A DNA stretch of 64,000 bases from Psychrobacter sp. NG25 (GTDB lineage: Bacteria > Pseudomonadota > Gammaproteobacteria > Pseudomonadales > Moraxellaceae). The notes under the pieces are model-generated. The model had not been told where the DNA came from and made no database searches. It saw nothing but the letters and a program-made list of their open reading frames with translations. Position 1 is the first letter of the stretch. Each line of letters opens with the position of its first letter. Made by a program: the position numbers and the translations under genes. The stretch is taken from contig NZ_JADGMV010000006.1 of assembly GCF_015234355.1 (NCBI RefSeq), positions 124,001-188,000 on the forward strand, in the 5' to 3' direction. Shown here in pieces: positions 62,716-64,000 of this stretch.

Positions 62716-64000
62716 ATGCGTGAAGTAAAATCATCAAAGCTCTCTAGCCCATTAACGGTATTATCTATGGGTGTTGCTGCGGTATTGTGGTCGCAAGCGG
62801 CTAATGCAGCTCCTGTAGAAGAGGTGCCAAACGTCACGTTACAGACCATCACAGTGACAGCCAATAGCTCTGTACGTGATGGAGTACAGTCGGATTCTGT
62901 TTATATAGATGACTATGTACCTGCTGCACAAGCGAGTCTTTTGAGTGACTTTTTAGATGGCGTACCAGGCGCTTCGGTAGGCGGTACAACGGCAATCAAT
63001 CAACGTGTGCGCATTCGTGGCTTTGATGATACGAATCTAAAAGTGACCGTTGATGGTGCTCGTCAAGAAGGCTATGCGTTCCACCACGCTGGAGATTTGG
63101 TCATTGATCCAGACTTGTTGAAGCGCTCGGAAGTTTCAGTTGGTAATAACTCAGTCACTCTAGGTAATGATGCGATTGGTGGTGCGGTTGCTTTTGAGAC
63201 AGTTGATGCTGTGGACTTGCTCGATGTCGATCAAAAGATTGGTGCAAAAGTCTATACCGGCTACGCCAGCAATAATAACGAGCTGTTAACATCAACGACC
63301 GTATTTGCTGCACCGACAGAAAATGTTGATTTATTGGCTTATTATGGCAAACGCACCTCCGAAGCAGGTGAAGATGGCGATGGTCGCGACATTCAAACGT
63401 CAGACGGTGACACCGAAAGCATTTTGTTAAAGGCTGGTACTTACTTAGGTGATAATCATCACGTCAGTGGTAGCTTTAGCCGTACAGAAAATGAAGGCAT
63501 GTATGCAAACCGAGCAGATTTTCCACTAACTGATGAGAATGGTTGGAACCCTGCTGTACCTTGGAAACAAAGCCGTGATACCTATACATTAGAGTATGGC
63601 TACCAACCAGCCAATGACCTAATTGATATCAAAGCCAACATTTATCAGTCTGAAACAGAGCTTGATAAAGACAATGGATCTATTGCAGTTGATTTGATCA
63701 CCAAAGGCGGCAAGATCGAAAATACCAGTCGCATAGCAAGTCAGTTAGGATCGCATAAGCTGATTACTGGTGTTGAGTATTATACAAAAGAATCTGAGGT
63801 ATCTCGTCTAGGTATCATTGGAGGAAGTGATGAGGCAAAAAACACGTCTGTATATTTAGAAGACCAGTGGCAAATCGGTAAGTTAACGCTAACACCTGGC
63901 GTCCGTTATGATCATTACGAAGCACCAGAAGAAGTGGCAAATGGTGAAACATACGACAATGTAGTAGGCGCTTTTGCCGCTAGCTATCAAGTGTTGCCAA
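62716..64000 (+). CDS. TonB-dependent receptor, probably haem/haemoglobin type, cut by the window edge
   Basis: The frame is open to the end of the window, giving 428 codons. A signal peptide (SMGVAAVLWSQAANAA) and a TonB-box-like ITVTA precede a plug domain with LLSDFLDGVPGASVGG, QRVRIRGFDDTNLKVTVDGA, DPDLLKRSEVSVG and GNDAIGGAVAFET. That plug resembles haem, haemoglobin or transferrin receptors (HemR/HmuR/Tdr group). The distal strands that would fix the substrate are outside the window. Start at ATG 62716; GTG 62701 would add five residues. A Fur-like box lies upstream. Confidence 0.9.
   Translation, partial: MREVKSSKLSSPLTVLSMGVAAVLWSQAANAAPVEEVPNVTLQTITVTANSSVRDGVQSDSVYIDDYVPAAQASLLSDFLDGVPGASVGGTTAINQRVRIRGFDDTNLKVTVDGARQEGYAFHHAGDLVIDPDLLKRSEVSVGNNSVTLGNDAIGGAVAFETVDAVDLLDVDQKIGAKVYTGYASNNNELLTSTTVFAAPTENVDLLAYYGKRTSEAGEDGDGRDIQTSDGDTESILLKAGTYLGDNHHVSGSFSRTENEGMYANRADFPLTDENGWNPAVPWKQSRDTYTLEYGYQPANDLIDIKANIYQSETELDKDNGSIAVDLITKGGKIENTSRIASQLGSHKLITGVEYYTKESEVSRLGIIGGSDEAKNTSVYLEDQWQIGKLTLTPGVRYDHYEAPEEVANGETYDNVVGAFAASYQVLP

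Overview
The window looks like a chromosomal segment of a psychrotolerant gammaproteobacterium of the Moraxellaceae, most likely Psychrobacter. This is inferred from low to moderate GC, the family-level look of H-NS, FimX, EF-P and EpmB, and the mix of hut, ureide and FimX loci; no database search was possible. I saw no rRNA, tRNA, CRISPR array, transposase or phage gene. Gene density is high and the window is mostly core metabolism and regulation, with a few poorly characterised stretches.

Layout. 1-47 is the last 14 codons of ssb, followed by two terminators and about 670 bp of AT-rich non-coding DNA with a dispersed repeat. 844-3359 holds an unknown protein, two tandem stand-alone BLUF blue-light sensors and an H-NS-like protein. 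3360-8055 has a small-ORF zone, a TatD-type hydrolase, tcdA and a GAF hybrid histidine kinase. 8204-14354 has efp and epmB (divergent), a large unknown protein and a FimX-like c-di-GMP receptor. 14547-20469 has a lipoprotein cytochrome c, a MoxR/DUF58/TgpA operon, a PACE efflux protein and a DUF4031 protein. 20545-25286 has DUF302, LysR, class III alcohol dehydrogenase, a DsbA-like protein and an NfsB-like nitroreductase. 25620-31830 is a five-gene molybdenum hydroxylase operon (2Fe-2S, FAD and Mo subunits plus XdhC-type and MocA-type maturation factors).

32547-35958, on the minus strand, is the least understood part: a Roadblock/LC7 protein, an Aer-like PAS protein, a cytosolic PhnD-like binding protein and two unknown proteins. 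One of the unknown genes is bracketed almost exactly by 108-bp inverted repeats belonging to a repeat family dispersed through the window.

36579-48564 is nitrogen metabolism: gdhA, a PepSY protein, the histidine utilisation genes hutU-hutH-hutG-hutI with a divergent hutC and a HutC-type operator between them, and a three-gene polar amino acid ABC importer. 48681-52569 has a DMT exporter and a trpR-trpE-trpG-like cluster with a trp-operator-like sequence upstream. 52792-61941 is a nearly complete urate-to-glyoxylate ureide pathway: PuuD, UraH, UraD, PuuE, AllE and AllA, with an NCS1 and an NCS2 transporter and a RutR-like TetR regulator. Two matching RutR-type palindromes lie in its outer control regions. 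Allantoate amidohydrolase (AllC) is not in the window. The right end is a TonB-dependent receptor cut off by the window edge.

The hut, gdhA, ABC and ureide blocks together describe a cell that scavenges nitrogen from histidine and purines. The FimX, BLUF, Roadblock, PAS and hybrid kinase proteins describe a separate sensory and motility layer.
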